This document shows positions 11,925 to 11,954 of a stretch of DNA of 11,954 nt, piece by piece (within the stretch, counting starts at the first letter, position 1; each line of letters begins with the position of its first letter). The stretch covers positions 1-11,954 of the forward strand of contig JAPWVB010000033.1 in the NCBI GenBank assembly GCA_028275205.1, given 5' to 3'. The translations under genes were made by a program, and so were the position numbers. A model generated the notes under the pieces. The model saw nothing but the letters and a program-made list of their open reading frames with translations. It ran no database searches and was not told where the DNA came from. This DNA is from Candidatus Acetothermia bacterium (GTDB lineage: Bacteria; Bipolaricaulota; Bipolaricaulia; RBG-16-55-9; DRXL01).

Positions 11925-11954
11925 AAGGGCCGGGGGTGAGCACCCCCGGCCCTT
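11925..11954 (+). terminator. Intrinsic terminator of the solute-binding protein gene
   Basis: A 13-bp perfect G+C-rich stem (11925-11937 with 11942-11954) with loop GAGC lies 19 nt after the stop codon. The window ends in TT at the base of the stem, so the expected U-run would lie just outside. Confidence 0.85.

Overview
The window reads as a compact bacterial chromosome segment. It carries five tRNA genes including an initiator tRNA, consensus -35/-10 promoters, Shine-Dalgarno sites on several genes, and Sec-type signal peptides. Most of it has a moderately high G+C content. Very short intergenic gaps, start/stop overlaps, and at least one promoter that predicts a leaderless mRNA point to a streamlined genome. 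An uncultivated, possibly thermophilic lineage (Acetothermia/Bipolaricaulota-like or similar) would fit, but no feature here fixes the phylum. Nothing in the window looks like a phage, transposon, CRISPR array or toxin system.

Layout. 1-1344 is a tRNA-rich region: tRNA-Met and tRNA-fMet on the minus strand, a plus-strand beta-helix (putative lipo)protein gene, then minus-strand tRNA-Leu and tRNA-Gly. Two kinds of short inverted-repeat elements sit at the 3' ends of tRNA-Met and tRNA-Gly. 1357-2411 is a minus-strand tRNA/mRNA unit: a promoter, tRNA-Lys, a TIGR01777-type SDR epimerase starting 8 nt after the tRNA, then the tRNA-Gly promoter, whose -35 box contains the epimerase stop codon. 2422-5020 is a secreted tandem-domain M16 metallopeptidase. 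5017-8418 is a minus-strand four-gene unit: a membrane-anchored unknown, mobB, a canonical moeA and a divergent moeA paralogue. All three junctions are ATGA overlaps. 8442-9627 is a divergent gene for an exported beta-propeller protein, apparently leaderless. 9631-11954 is a well-expressed-looking family-5 ABC solute-binding protein with its own promoter, operator-like inverted repeat, long leader and strong terminator.

How the genes work together. The mobB-moeA-moeA unit belongs to the last steps of molybdenum (or tungsten) cofactor synthesis, i.e. metal insertion into molybdopterin and nucleotide attachment. The unknown first gene is translationally coupled to it. The other protein genes look like independent envelope or periplasm functions (peptidase, beta-helix protein, propeller protein, peptide/sugar-type binding protein), each with its own promoter. 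The most unusual points are the tRNA-3'-end hairpin elements, the tRNA-Lys/epimerase arrangement, the divergent MoeA with both motif lysines replaced by histidine, and a compositionally foreign C-terminal domain fused to the solute-binding protein.
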